DNA of 64,000 nt from Talinum fruticosum (Eukaryota > Streptophyta > Magnoliopsida > Caryophyllales > Talinaceae), in contig JAITYX010000046.1 in assembly GCA_021018815.1 (NCBI GenBank), forward strand, positions 4,963,501 through 5,027,500, given 5' to 3'. A program made the translations under genes and the position numbers. Position 1 is the stretch's first letter. Every line of letters starts with the position of its first letter. Of the stretch, positions 11,373 to 22,079 are shown piece after piece. A model generated the notes under the pieces. The model was not told the origin of the DNA. It saw nothing but the letters and a program-made list of their open reading frames with translations, and did not search any database.

Positions 11373-13219
11373 TGATGTGTGGTGCCAAGGGGCTTGACCA
11401 CTTGGAGGAGGACCAAAGCTCACCAAAAGGGAGGTAAGCTTTGACACCAATTAGGTGCTAGGTACTCGGAAAATAGGCTGGAAAATGGGTGAGTTTTGAC
11501 AAGTAAAACAAAATAGGAAAACAAAAACCTGGACTCTAGGCTTTGGGACAAAAGGTACCTAACCATTAGTAGTGAGTTACTACAAGGAGGTTGCCGAGAC
11601 AAACTACCGAAGACAAGGTTGTCTGGCGGGGCAAGGCTGCTGGCGAGGACATAGGGCTGGCGGTTGACAAGCTCTTGCGTGTGATAAGCGTGTAACATGT
11701 AGCGCTAGGTGCGACAACAAACGTTAGACAAATGCTAGTGGGTAACGCTAGGGGTGTGTTAGGCTGTGGGCAAGCAAGGGGTGAGTGGTGGGTGTTTAGC
11801 GGAAGGATGAGAGCAGAGATAGACAATAGTGAGTGAGTAAGTGCTAATGAGTGACAAGCTATGGAAAGACAACTAGCAATGCTAGTGGTAGATAAATGCT
11901 AACGGTAGACTCACAAAGGGATGCAAAGGAAAATGAACTAATAGAAAACCCCGAGACATATAAACTAATAACGAAAATTAATAGGGATAGTAAAAAATTC
12001 GATCAAGTCAAGGAACCGAGAATGGACAGATTTTCGGTCTTCTTAAAACACTCTTCAAAGGATAAGAAACACCACCTAGGAAAAGGATTGAGTTTTCCTT
12101 GAAAACCACTCCAAATTAGGCAAAAATGGAGATAAGCAAGGTCGGAGTAAGTTCACCAAGGATGAGAAACACCAACTTGGAAATATTACAGCTCATCAAG
12201 TAATCTCTAAGGATGAGAAACACCATCTAAGAGACTAACTTAAGACTCATCTAGAAAGCGACTTCAACCGAGCCTAGATTGAAGATGAACAAGACAAGTA
12301 TTTAGGGGTGCTTGGCATGGGAGATTCATCTCAACCACTCAAGTTCATTAAGTGAACCAATCGTATTTTCAAAACATAATTTGCCTTGTACAAATGAAAG
12401 AGGAGGCCTTATATAGCCAAGCTCCTAAGATGCCTAATCTAGCTTTAAACAAAGTACAATGAAACCTAAAAATAAGCTAAGTAAAATTACAAACTAAGAA
12501 TAAGTAAAACACATTAAACTAATATATTACAAAGCTGAATAATTACCTAAACTAATAAAGAAGGAAGCGATAATTGAATTGTAGAAAAGAAAAAGTGCTT
12601 TCTTGGCTATCCAATAATGTGCAAGTGTCCACCCTTACTTATGGGTCTCACTTATGAGCAAACCACTCGCAGAAGGCAAGCACTTCCACTGTAAGCGAGT
12701 AGATCTCCGACCATTCGTTGCGAGTGCTTAGAGAAGAGCAAAACTAGTTGGCAATTTGAAATTAGAATAGCCAAGAGTTTCCTAGTTTTGAGTTGTCTGT
12801 TTCACCAAGGCTAAAACTCTAAATTGGAATTGCAGGGCATTGAAGGACTAATATAATATTTTAAATAATTTCTAAAAAAATAAACTTACTAAATGAATGA
12901 TTTTAGTGGCCTAAACAACCAAATTAAGCAAACTGGACAAATTAGAGATGAACTTACAGTAGGTGTGCTTTTGGCACAATTAGTCAAACAATAAAAATCA
13001 TTTGGAAAAATAAATTACATAATACAAAATTAGACTCATTAAGGAGTCTAACAAAATTTGTATCGTCCAAAAACTCCTTCAAGGTCAACGACTTAAAGGG
13101 GCTCAAAGTTGGCCTACCCGCAATGACTGAATGCATAAGCTGCTAGAGCACTAGTTAAATTTTTGTGTTGAGGTAGCTATGGAGGGTGCTAGCTTGATGT
13201 ACCCGCCAGAAATACATCA
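11373..13219 (-). mobile_element. 5' LTR of element E
   Basis: A complete 1847 bp LTR, TG...CA on both strands, next to the primer site. It pairs with 6490-10272. Small open frames inside it (for example 11420-11826 on the minus strand) correspond to frames at the same place in the other LTR but differ by frame shifts, so I do not call them genes. Confidence 0.82.
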
Positions 13220-13478
13220 GGAGACTACAAGAAGAAGAAGGCCATGGTGGCTACTTGGAGTGAGGATGAGTCGGAAAACGAAGAAGACACTAAGGATGAG
13301 TCCAAGTGTCTAATGGATAAAGACCGACTTCGATTCGGAATCCGAGTCCGAAGAAGACTCAACGGATAATGAGGAAACCAAATCTCAAGAGGTGATAAAG
13401 TACTTTCTTAAATTGTCTAAGAAAGATCTTGCTAATTACATTTTTACATTAAAGGAAAAGTCTAATTTTGATTCTATC
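13220..13478 (+). pseudogene. Sirevirus A gag, C-terminal continuation
   Basis: After element E the gag of A resumes in the region just past the zinc knuckle: K-K-K-K-A-M-V-A-T-W-S (13229-13260), then an acidic stretch with D-E-S-K-C-L-M. This matches element D's gag near 48895-48930. A later segment reads Y-F-L-K-L-S-K-K-D-L-A-N-Y-I-F (13400-13443). The gene stops abruptly at about 13478, where minus-strand RNase H sequence of element B begins. It is broken by frame shifts. Confidence 0.72.
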
Positions 13479-13760
13479 ACACTTGATTGGAATTGATTTG
13501 AATGATAGTCCAAGGTCTTTCAAGTGTTGCTTGATCCATAGAATCCGAGCACGGCATGCTCCAGCTGCAATGTACTCAGCTTTAACAATTGATAGAGCAA
13601 CCGAGTTACTGCTTCTTTGAGTGCCAAGATATAAGGGATTGACCCGAAGCGGCATGCTCCTGAGGTGCTCTTTCGTCAACCTTGTATCCAGCATAGTCAG
13701 CATCCGAGTATCCAGGTGAGGGTCGATTATGAGTCTCTTGAGAACCATAGACCTAGATTC
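13479..13760 (-). pseudogene. RNase H domain (element B), truncated
   Basis: The Copia RNase H removes the RNA strand during reverse transcription. Visible pieces are S-S-N-S-V-A-L-S (near 13610), A-E-Y-I-A-A-G-A-C (near 13565) and I-L-W-I-K-Q-H-L-K-D-L-G-L (near 13525), ending in I-K-C-D at 13480. The family normally continues for about 90 residues, through an H-I-E-V-R-H-H-F-(L/I)-R motif; all of that is gone. Confidence 0.82.
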
Positions 13761-13799
13761 CGAGTCCCTGCAAGATATCTAAAAATTCTTTTCACCGTA

Positions 13800-14900
13800 G
13801 TGAGATGTAATTCTTTTGGATTAGCTTGGAATCTTGCACATAGACATACACTAAACATTATGTCCGGCCTAATGGATGTGAGATATAGCAGAGATCCAAT
13901 CATACCTCGATAGAGTTTCGATCTCTTGCTTTACCTTTTTCATCCGAGTCCAGTTTTATCGTTGCTACTCATTGGTGTTGCTTGCATGTTTTGCATCTTG
14001 AAGCTTGTACTTCTTCAGCAACTCCTTGGTATACTTAGATTGATGGACGTAGATCCCATCTTTGTCTTGTTTGATTTGTAGACCAACAAAGAAATTGAGT
14101 TCTCCCATCATGCTCATTTGGAATTCCTGTCTCATTAACTCGGAAAAATCTCGACAAAGATTTTCATTAGTAGCTCCAAAAATTATGTCATCAACATAAA
14201 TTTGAAAAATAAGAAGGTCTTTCCCCTTGGTTTTTATGAAGAGAGTCTGGTCAATCTAACTTCTTTTGAAATCATTTTCAACCAAGAAACTGCTCAATCT
14301 TTCATAGCAAGCTCACGGGAGCTTGTTTAAGACCATAAAGAGCTTTTTGCAATTTGAAAACATGATTTGAAAATTATGAGTTTTCAAATCTAGGGGTTGC
14401 TTAACATAGACTTCTTCTTGAATGATACCATTCAGAAAAGCACATTTGACATCCATTTGATACAATTTAATATTCATGCTTGATGCAAATGCTAATAGGA
14501 TTCTAATTGCTTTAATCCTAGCAACTTGGTGCAAAGGTTTCCCCACAATCAATCCCTTCTTCTTGATTGTAACCTTGAGCCACAAGTCTAGCCTTATTTC
14601 GACTACCAACCCATCCTCATCCAGTTTGTTTTTGAAAACCCATTTGTTTCCTATGACTGGGTGGTCGGAAGGTCGTTTGGTCGGGGCCTAGACTTGGTTT
14701 CTTTCAAATTGATTAAGTTCCTATTGCATGACCTCTACCCATTTAGGTTCATTTAGGGCCTCTAGTGCATTTCTGGGTTCGAGTTAATGATATGAATACG
14801 GTGAATGCACATAGATTTTACAAAGAAGAACGAGTTCTTACCTCACTGTTGATGTCGGATAAGATGTTTTCGAGTGGGTGACTTGAAGCATATTTCAAAG
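13800..14900 (-). pseudogene. Reverse transcriptase (element B)
   Basis: RVT_2-type reverse transcriptase copying element RNA into cDNA. From the N-terminal side: K-L-Y-Q-M-D-V-K-C-A-F-L-N-G (14477-14436), I-Q-E-E-V-Y, then the catalytic Y-V-D-D-I-I-F-G (about 14195-14172), followed by L-S-K-Y-T-K-E-L-like sequence near 14035. The first catalytic aspartate (M-D-V) and the YVDD pair are both present. Frame shifts fall near 14330 and 14560, and at least one stop is present. The domain order relative to integrase and RNase H is intact. Confidence 0.82.
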
Positions 14901-15240
14901 CTTTACCTGTTCTTTGGTTCACCAGATTTGGAGCTTGAATTGGTTGATCGTCGGTGATTTGATCCGATTGAGCTTGCTTATTTGATTGACTTTCAGCATT
15001 CCGAGCTGGCTTAAGAATTACTTCGATCCGAGTCATGGTATTACGAGCTATCTCATTACGAGTTGCTTTTCCTTGACTCTGTCCGATCTCGGCTTCGATA
15101 AGATCATCTTCATGTCGACTGAGTTTCACTTCGAGAATGTTTACTCACTTGGTTTTCCCTGGTCAATCTCATCAAAAACAACGTGGATGCTTTCTTCCAC
15201 TTTGTTAGTTCTTTTATTGAAAATGCGATATGCTTTACTA
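14900..15240 (-). other. Integrase-RT linker region of element B
   Basis: A Ser/Gln/Asp-rich stretch joins integrase to reverse transcriptase, as expected for copia polyproteins. A segment Y-R-I-F-N-K-R-T-N-K-V-E-E-S-I-H-V-V-F-D lies at the 5' side (near 15235-15175), the conserved end of the integrase C-terminal region. The rest (Q-S-N-K-Q-A-Q-S-D and similar) is low-complexity linker. Confidence 0.6.
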
Positions 15241-16060
15241 TGAGATGGATAACCAAGAAAAATACCTTTATCCGACCGAGCATCAAACTTAGTTAGGTGA
15301 TCCTTACCATTATTGTGAACATAACACTTGCATCCGAAGGGTTTGAAGTATGAAATGTTGGGTTTCTTTCCCTTGTAGAGCTCGTATGAAGTTTTCTTTA
15401 ATATGGGTCCGATGAGGCATCTGTTTAGTGTGTAGTTTGCTTGTGTTGACTACCTTAGCCCAGAAATAGTAAGGCGGATCATGTTCAATCATCATTGTCC
15501 TTCCTATTGCTTCAAGAGTTCTGTTCTTTCTCTCCACTACTCCATTACTGTTGAGGAGTTACAGGTGCTTGAGAAGTTATGGGAGATACCATTCTTATCG
15601 CGAGAACTCTGCAAATTCCGAGTAGTCGAACTCTCTTCCATGGTCGGTTTGAATCCTTCGATCCGAGTCCGGGACTCAACTTGAATTTGCCTGCAGAGCT
15701 TGCTGAACTCTTTGAAAGCTTCATTTTTGTGCTTAAGAAAACACACCCGGGTTAATCGTGAGTAGTCATCAACAATCACAAGTACATATGATTTACCTCC
15801 AAAACTCTTTACAAGGATTTCACCACATAAATCCATATGCAACATTTCAAGCACTTTGGATGTGGAAACAGATCTTGAGAGATTTGAAAGAAAATCTGAC
15901 TGTTTCCCTTGTGTGCATGCTTCACAAATTTTATCTTTCTTAAATGCACGAGTTAGGAAAGCCTCCGACTAAACCATGAGATGCAATCTTTTTAATAGTA
16001 TGCATGCTAACATGACCTAGTCTACGATGCCATGTCAAAGAATCATCATGCAGAGATGCT
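15240..16060 (-). pseudogene. Integrase (element B)
   Basis: Integrase inserts the cDNA into the chromosome. The GAG-pre-integrase/HHCC zinc finger starts with W-H-R-R-L-G-H-V-S-M-H (near 16040-16005) and ends with C-E-A-C-T near 15930. The catalytic core shows the first Asp in M-D-L-C-G-E (15835), V-I-V-D-D-Y-S-R-L (near 15775) and the second Asp in a D-H-G-R-E-F segment near 15640, which lies in a shifted frame. The catalytic Glu lies in V-M-E-R-K-N-R-T-L-E near 15535. The DDE triad is therefore present but split by at least two frame shifts. Confidence 0.82.
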
Positions 16061-16460
16061 TTTAAACAAGAAAAGTTCCGACTAGGGCGAGAGAGAGGAA
16101 TAGTGTAGGTGTTACCCGATCTTTGACCCGAGAGCTTAGTCTCCTTGGTAGTTCCATCAGAAATATAGCAATTGGTGTGAGTGAATCTTACCTCTTGACC
16201 TTTATCACACAGTTGAGAGATGCCGAGTAGATTGTACTTTAATCCCTTGACAAGATAGACTGGGCTGACCAGGTTTTCTCCTTTTCCAATCTTGCCTATT
16301 CCAACTATCTTGCCCTTACTGTCATCTCCAAAAGTGACTTTGCCTCCTTTGTATTCTTCTAACTCGGAAAAGAGTCTTGAATCTCCGACATGTGGCATGA
16401 GCATCCACTGTCTAGGGACCAATGACCTTTTTCTTTTTATGAGTTTTTGCAAATCAGAAA
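16060..16460 (-). pseudogene. Protease and GAG-pre-integrase region (element B)
   Basis: The aspartic protease active site D-S-G-C-S-C-H-M reads from about 16417 to 16393. The pre-integrase region follows in another frame: G-K-I-V-G-I-G-K-I-G, then P-V-Y-L-V-K-G-L-K-Y-N-L-L (16310-16230) and C-D-K-G-Q-E-V-R-F-T. Unlike element D, the active-site DSG is intact here. One frame shift separates protease from the downstream part. Confidence 0.75.
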
Positions 16461-16499
16461 CACACTAACCAGTAACTCCCTTTCTTGTGGTCCTTTCCC

Positions 16500-18255
16500 G
16501 AGGAAGAAGATTCTTGGGAACCTAGATTTGAATTACTTTAGGTTTGGTCCGATTCCGAGTCTTCTTTTAGAAAACCGAGTCTGTGTCTCTTTCTTTTGAA
16601 AATCTTTTCTTTTATAAACTGGTGGAGAAGGTTTTCTCCTGTAAGCTAGTCCGGGCTCAGTCCTCCTTTCATTCTTATGAATAGGACCATGCTCAGCCTT
16701 CCTAAACTTAATAGTTACGGAGTCCTTTTTGAAAAGATCCGAGTAGGAATTTGATTCCTCCTCTTTGTTAAAACCAAGTCCTTCCTATCTCGAAGGACAC
16801 ACATTGAGATCCTAAGAGCATGTCAAGGTTTTTCCGACCTTGAGTAAATTTCAAAACAAGCTCTTGAGACTAATTGAGCTTTTGTTTTAGATGCTCGTTT
16901 TCTCTCATGAGTTTCTCGGACTCGATCTTATTAGCTTGAGTACTAGTCTTGAGTTCTCTTAGAGTAAGTCTCAGCTTTTCCAATTTATTTTTCAAACCGA
17001 TGCTCTTAGAAGTAAGAGACTCAAGTTGTTCTTTGTATTGTGAAGAATTAGAATTAGACTTTTCTTCCAAAGTGTAAATATATTTGGCTAAATCAACTTT
17101 GGAAAACTTGAGGAAATATTCAATTACCTCATGAGGATTTGTCTCCTCATTGTCCGAGTTGTCGAGTCCGACTTCGATTAAGCTTCGAGTCCGATAGAGC
17201 CATTAGACATTTTGAATAGTTTGAGTCTTCATCTTCTTCAGATGAATCTTCATCACTTCATGTGGGCATCATAGCCTTCTTCTTCTTTCTGTCCCTCTTT
17301 CTTCTTGGACGAGTCTTTGACTATGTGATCTTTGCTTGCCACATTCAAAACAGACCGAGTTCTTAGTTAAAGATAATTTTGAAGGAGATGAGTGTTTACC
17401 TTTTCTATCCTTCTTATCTTTCTTGTAGAACTCTTCTCTTGGCCTTTTCTCCCATTTCTTGTGCTTCATCATTCTTTTGAAGCCTCGAGCAATGTGTGCC
17501 AGGGGATCTTCTTCGAATCCGAGGAACTCATATTTTCTCCTCTCGCTTTCCGAGGCCTTCGATCGCAATATTCTTTTTAGTGCCGACTTCGGCATCCTCT
17601 TCTTCCGGATGGATTTCATGGGTAAGTAGCTTCCCAATCGGTTCGTTTGGCTTTAGTTGAGAGAGGTTCTGAGCTTCCTCGATGGCTGTCACCTTGGGAC
17701 CCCATCTTCTCTTTGGTAGAATTCTTAGAATTTTTCTGCACATCTCTTCATGGGAAATCTTTCTACCCGGAGATTTGAGATTGTTTGTAATCTCGGTGAA
17801 GCCTATAAACATCCGAGTGATGTTTTCTTCGGCTCCATCTTGAACAACTCGTATTTGTTAAGATATTGACTTATCTTCGCTTGTCTTACTTGGCTGGTTC
17901 CTTCATATGTGTTGACAAGAGTGTCTCACACATCTTTGGCTGTGTCACAAGTTGACACTCTGTTGTATTCTTCCGAGCTGATGGCCCACATAAGTATGTT
18001 CATCGCTTTAAAGTTCTTTCGACCTTTTATGCCTCTTCGATGGTGTATTTGAACTTTTCTTTAGGCATAATTCTTGTATCTTCCATCTTCATTGGAATGT
18101 AATTGCCTTCTTGCATGATGTTCCATACATCTTCATCGTGATCCATTAGAAAGCATTCTATGAGCTTCTTCTAGTGTACGAAATTTGATCCTTTGAACTT
18201 TGGTGGTCTGCTTGGAAGATCTTCCTTCATCGAATCTTATTTGTTATAAGCCATT
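16500..18255 (-). pseudogene. Gag (element B)
   Basis: Structural capsid protein. A start-like ATG lies near 18254, just inside the primer site. Recognisable parts are R-P-P-K-F-K-G-S-N-F (about 18205), F-T-E-I-T-N-N-L-K-S-P-G-R-K-I-S (17800-17755) and K-R-R-W-G-P-K-V (17710). The zinc knuckle begins C-F-E-C-G-K near 17350, with its later His/Cys positions disturbed by a frame shift. A heptad-leucine coiled coil follows at 17070-16870. The coiled coil after the zinc knuckle is shared with elements C and D. Frame shifts at about 17600 and 17300 and several stops break the gene. Confidence 0.78.
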
Positions 18256-18299
18256 TGATCTTTAGACCTTTGGATTGTTAGATCCTTTTTGAAAGGCTA

Positions 18300-18311
18300 G
18301 GCTCGATACCA
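18300..18311 (-). other. Primer-binding site of Sirevirus B
   Basis: The reverse complement TGGTATCGAGCC sits two bases inside the LTR end. It is complementary to initiator Met tRNA, except that the expected CAGAG reads CGAG. Confidence 0.78.
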
Positions 18312-18313
18312 AT

Positions 18314-19789
18314 TGAAGGTTTGCTATTGTAGAGTCTTAGTCACCCTAGAGGGGGTGAATAGGCCGATGAGGAAATTTTAACAAACTTGGAAGATTAAAG
18401 CTTGAAAGGAAAAATGAAGACAATCTGCGCCTAGATTAGACTCAAAAAGCTGTGAACTCGGATATACGTGAAAACCCTCCTGGGCGAGAAAACAACGGCC
18501 AGTGCTAATCTAAGCACCAAGTCAAATCCACCATTTTGAATCCACAAAATACAGTGAGATCGACTCAACTAGAATTGCTCCCTTAAACAATTCCTTATAG
18601 AGTTTTTCCTAGACTCGAAGTTCCCTTTTCTAATCTAATACTTCCTAATTGAGGTAACCTTTACGAGTTAGGGACAATCGAGCTGAGCTAACCTTTACAG
18701 CTCAGTCAAGGGACCTTACTTAGAAAGTAAGAAAGAGTATGTGACTGATTACAAGACTTTACAACTCGAAAGTATGAATTACAAGTTGGGAGTTGTAAAT
18801 AGAAGATTGAATATGACTTTTGCTTAAGTAATGTGTTCAACAATAATTCCAGCAATCTTCAAGTCTTGAGAAGTGGCTTCTATTTATAGATGACCAAGTA
18901 GATTAGCCGTTATGACTATTTTCCGAATAGAAGTCCTTTGTGACCGTTGTAACGGTTCTTCCGAGTCGCTCGTAAAATATCCGTTGAGATGTGAACGTTG
19001 TGCAACGGCTCTTGACTCCAAAAGGTGCTCCATTCAGCTGGTGGTGTCTGAAAAGTTAGGGGAAACCATCGTTGAGCTTGGCGTTGAAGATTTTCAGCTT
19101 TAGAAACAGACAATCCTAACACAGCGCCTAAACCCCGTTCGAAGTAGAAAAGCCTTGCACTGCTAGTGATTGACGACTTAAAGCCGGTTGCTTTTGTAAT
19201 TCAAAAATAGGATAACCTCATTTAGATAACCTACAAAAGTAAACAATTTTGGTTCTCAAAGTATAAAATACTCTGGTCCAAGATTAAGCATTGATAATAA
19301 TTTAATTAAGATAATTAAGTGTAAAATTATCTTAGGCCTTGAGAAGTGGAATTTTCTCGAGTCTAATATTCATTACACTTAGAATCCATTAGAGTTAGTC
19401 TTAGGAAACATCAAGTTATAGAGAAAAATATTAGAGTATAAGTACTTGATCTAGACAAATAATTCTTGAACACACATGCTAATTTAGAAAGATGAATTAA
19501 CGTTGTAATTCACCTTACCTTAGAAAATGAAGTCGGACTTTAGATTAAATGTTAGAGAGATTATTTGAACATGCGATAAATCTAAGTGGTGTCCGAGCGA
19601 CTCAAAAACATCGGTGTGAGTTGATGAACTAGAATGTGTATTCTGAGTCGATCGGAATCGAATGAAAACATATGCAATAGTTTCTATATTACTCAGAATG
19701 ACTTGTAATCAAAACTTAGGAGGGATGAGGTTTGTACTTGAGTCCTTGACGAGTACTCGGAATGATATAAATCCGAGTCCGAGTCTTCA
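18314..19789 (-). mobile_element. 5' LTR of Sirevirus B
   Basis: 1476 bp. The minus strand starts TGAAGACTCGG at 19789 and ends ...ACCTTCA at 18314. A TATA box (CTATAAATAGAAGCC on the minus strand) lies near 18885-18899, in the same position relative to CAAGACTTGAAG as in the other copies. The end sequence CACCCTAGAGGGGGTGAATAGG (plus strand, near 18341) is shared by all Sirevirus LTRs here. Confidence 0.85.
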
Positions 19790-21992
19790 GGTTGGAACCT
19801 CCTACAAAATTGTTCTTAAAGGATAAAGCCTAATGGTCCACCAACAAAAATAAACTATGTTGAAGGTTGCGTAAAATACGGGATGCTTAATGCAAATACA
19901 CTATTAAAACCGACTATTAAAATTTTCAATTTTTGCCCTCTTAATAAGTAATTTATCCCCGAGTGGAGTTGCCACTGTCGAAACCACAGTCCCCACAGGG
20001 GCCCCAAGCTTCCCTACGAATAGGCGAGTTTTAAAATTTTTCTTTTTAAAGAAAGGAAATGATTTTAGGGTTTTGAAGATCGATTTAGAAAGTGGGGATA
20101 AAACTCTTACTAGGATTTGCGAATTTTATAAATTGAATTAAAATGAATTAAATAGAATTGAGTGGTGGTTTTATTAATTGTTTTAGTTTAGAGATTATTT
20201 TCAGCAATCTCGAGATATTATTTCTTAACCAAAAACTAAAGAAAACTAGGGTTTAGTGAATCAGCCATGAGGCTTTAGGTCCAAACCGGTGTTTTCACAC
20301 CGGTTTGGACCCAAGCCTCACCCATTAGCCACTCGGCATCGGCGAAGGCCGGTGCCTGGTGGTCGGTGGTGCTTGCTAGGGGCCTAGCTATCAGATCCAA
20401 AAACTCCCCTTTTTTTTTATTTTCAATTAGAAATAATCAAGAGGCAGATTTAGGAGAAATAAAATTAGAAAAGAGAGTCACCGGTTAGTTTTTTAGGAAT
20501 AAAAACTAACAAAAATAAAAGAAATGCTATTCCAATCTTAGTATGGGATAAATTAAGCTTGGAAGAGGCTAAAAAGTGACTCCATTGGTCTAGAAGCAAG
20601 AATCGGATTCGGGGTGAGGGTACGAAAGGTAGAGATATGCCCTTCTATTCCACTTGTTAAACAACGACAATTACTAGTTTGAGTACTGAATTTACATAAC
20701 ATATTAAACACAAGCACAAAATATACGATACGGAATTAAAAGCAACCAAAACATGATAATGAAAGCGGTAAAGGCATATACAAAAAGTGATAAAGAAAGC
20801 AAATGACAAAAAAACGAAAAGAAACAAAAAAGATTACATCGGGCGGGGAGGAATTAGATGCGATACAATTTTTTTCTTCATAGTACAAAAAGCAATAAAA
20901 CATGAAATAAATAACCATCGTGAAGATCGAATTGGTGCCCTCAAGTTGTCCCACCTGCTAATCTGGATCTCGGATCTAGATCCGTTGATGCGACGGTGGT
21001 GATTCGAGAAGGCTTGATTAATAGTTTTGGTGGAGGTTGATAAAATGATGTATAGAGAATTGGAAAGATCAACCGAAAGGAGACCAAGAGATCGGAATAA
21101 CTCGAATATTAAGTAGCTCTTAGTTACAATTCAACGACATAATGTTTAGGGGACATGTTTTCTTTATTTGGTTTTATTGCTTTTGGTAGAGTGAAGCTAA
21201 GGAATAAGCCGTTTAGCTTAGTATTTAGCACGTGACGTTAAGGAATAGGCCATATGCAAAATGAGAGCCTAAGTCTGTCTGTTTATAGGCGAAGGCTAGG
21301 TCACAAAATGACCTAGCGTTAGGATTCAATCGAGGCGTCCAAAGCGAGGCCAAAATTGGCTGGAAAATCACAAAAACTTAGGCTAGAAAATCAAAGAATA
21401 GAACCGGATCCCGGGGTTGGTGGCGCTGGCCATAACGACGTCATTTTGGGTTGTCCATTTTTCCCATGTTGTAACGAGATTCTTAGGCAAAACGCAGATA
21501 TTTTAGGAAAACTAAGATCGGTACGGGACGCCGAACACGACGTCGTTTTGAGGAAGTAAGCTCAATCTCTTGAGCGGACTGTCTTGGAGCAAAATTCCAA
21601 CGTTTTGATTCTTCCGATCATGAAACGCAACATTGGACACAACATCGTTTTGATGTCTTCGATCTCCGTGTCTAGGTTTAACGCTCGTGATAAAACACGA
21701 TGTTTTGAGCCTGTAATCTTCTTGTACGCGGTGCTCGGACTCGCTGTTGATTCTAGAGGTTTGACCTAGGCTTTGACCGTCCTAAAGAAAAGGGATTTTT
21801 AGACCGGCCCAAGGCAAAAGGGATATTTATTTGCTGCTAAGGGTTCTTTGTGGTTTATTGGCTTTCGCCGCACCAATCAAATACCATCCGTGATCCAAAT
21901 CCTCAAATAAGACTCGAGATTTCATCATCGGGCCAACAAAATAAAATATAAGAATAAAAGAGATAAGGAATGACACATTTTAGGTGTTTACT
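19790..21992 (-). mobile_element. Ty3/gypsy 5' LTR (19976-21992), PBS (19954-19975) and leader
   Basis: The minus strand reads AGTAAACACCTAAAATG from 21992, aligning with the start of the solo LTR at 7640. It ends GGTTTCGACA at 19976, giving a ~2017 bp LTR. Directly inside is GTGGCAACTCCACTCGGGGA (19956-19975), a primer-site-like sequence of the kind found in plant Tat-lineage gypsy elements; which tRNA it matches needs a comparison I cannot run. The leader continues to 19790, where Sirevirus B's LTR starts. Small open frames at 20736-21769 lie within the LTR and are not genes. A short inverted repeat, CAAACCGGTG / CACCGGTTTG, lies near 20282-20308. Confidence 0.68.
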
Positions 21993-22079
21993 CGATACAT
22001 TTTTACTTTGGAGAAAAGTCCAATTCGACCCTTACGTATTTAAAGAGAAATTAGAGTCTCTTAGTTCTAAGAAAAAGTC

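Larger units (their letters stand above)
6490..13219 (-). mobile_element. Gag-only LTR retrotransposon E (TR-GAG/LARD type) inside Sirevirus A gag
   Basis: Two direct repeats (6490-10272 and 11373-13219) begin TGATGCGTAG / TGATGTGTGG and end GATACATCA / AATACATCA on the plus strand, giving TG...CA ends. Flanking 5-mers GGTGA (6485-6489) and GGAGA (13220-13224) look like a target duplication with one change, and gag of element A resumes directly after. A primer site at 11357-11369 and a polypurine tract at 10273-10286 show that the element runs on the minus strand. The internal part is only ~1.1 kb and codes for a gag-like protein with a CCHC knuckle but no protease, integrase or reverse transcriptase. 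It would depend on enzymes from another element. Net length without the nested solo LTR is about 4.8 kb. Confidence 0.82.
13479..19789 (-). mobile_element. Sirevirus B, minus strand, truncated in RNase H
   Basis: Reading from 19789 downwards the order is 5' LTR, primer site, gag, protease, integrase, reverse transcriptase, RNase H. This is the Ty1/copia gene order, and similarity to element D places it in the same Sirevirus lineage. The element ends inside RNase H at 13479, so the C-terminus, any envelope-like ORF and the 3' LTR are missing. At the other end its LTR sits directly against gypsy leader sequence at 19790, so B probably inserted into that gypsy element. The 3' half was then lost in a deletion or rearrangement that joined it to element A. 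Confidence 0.85.
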
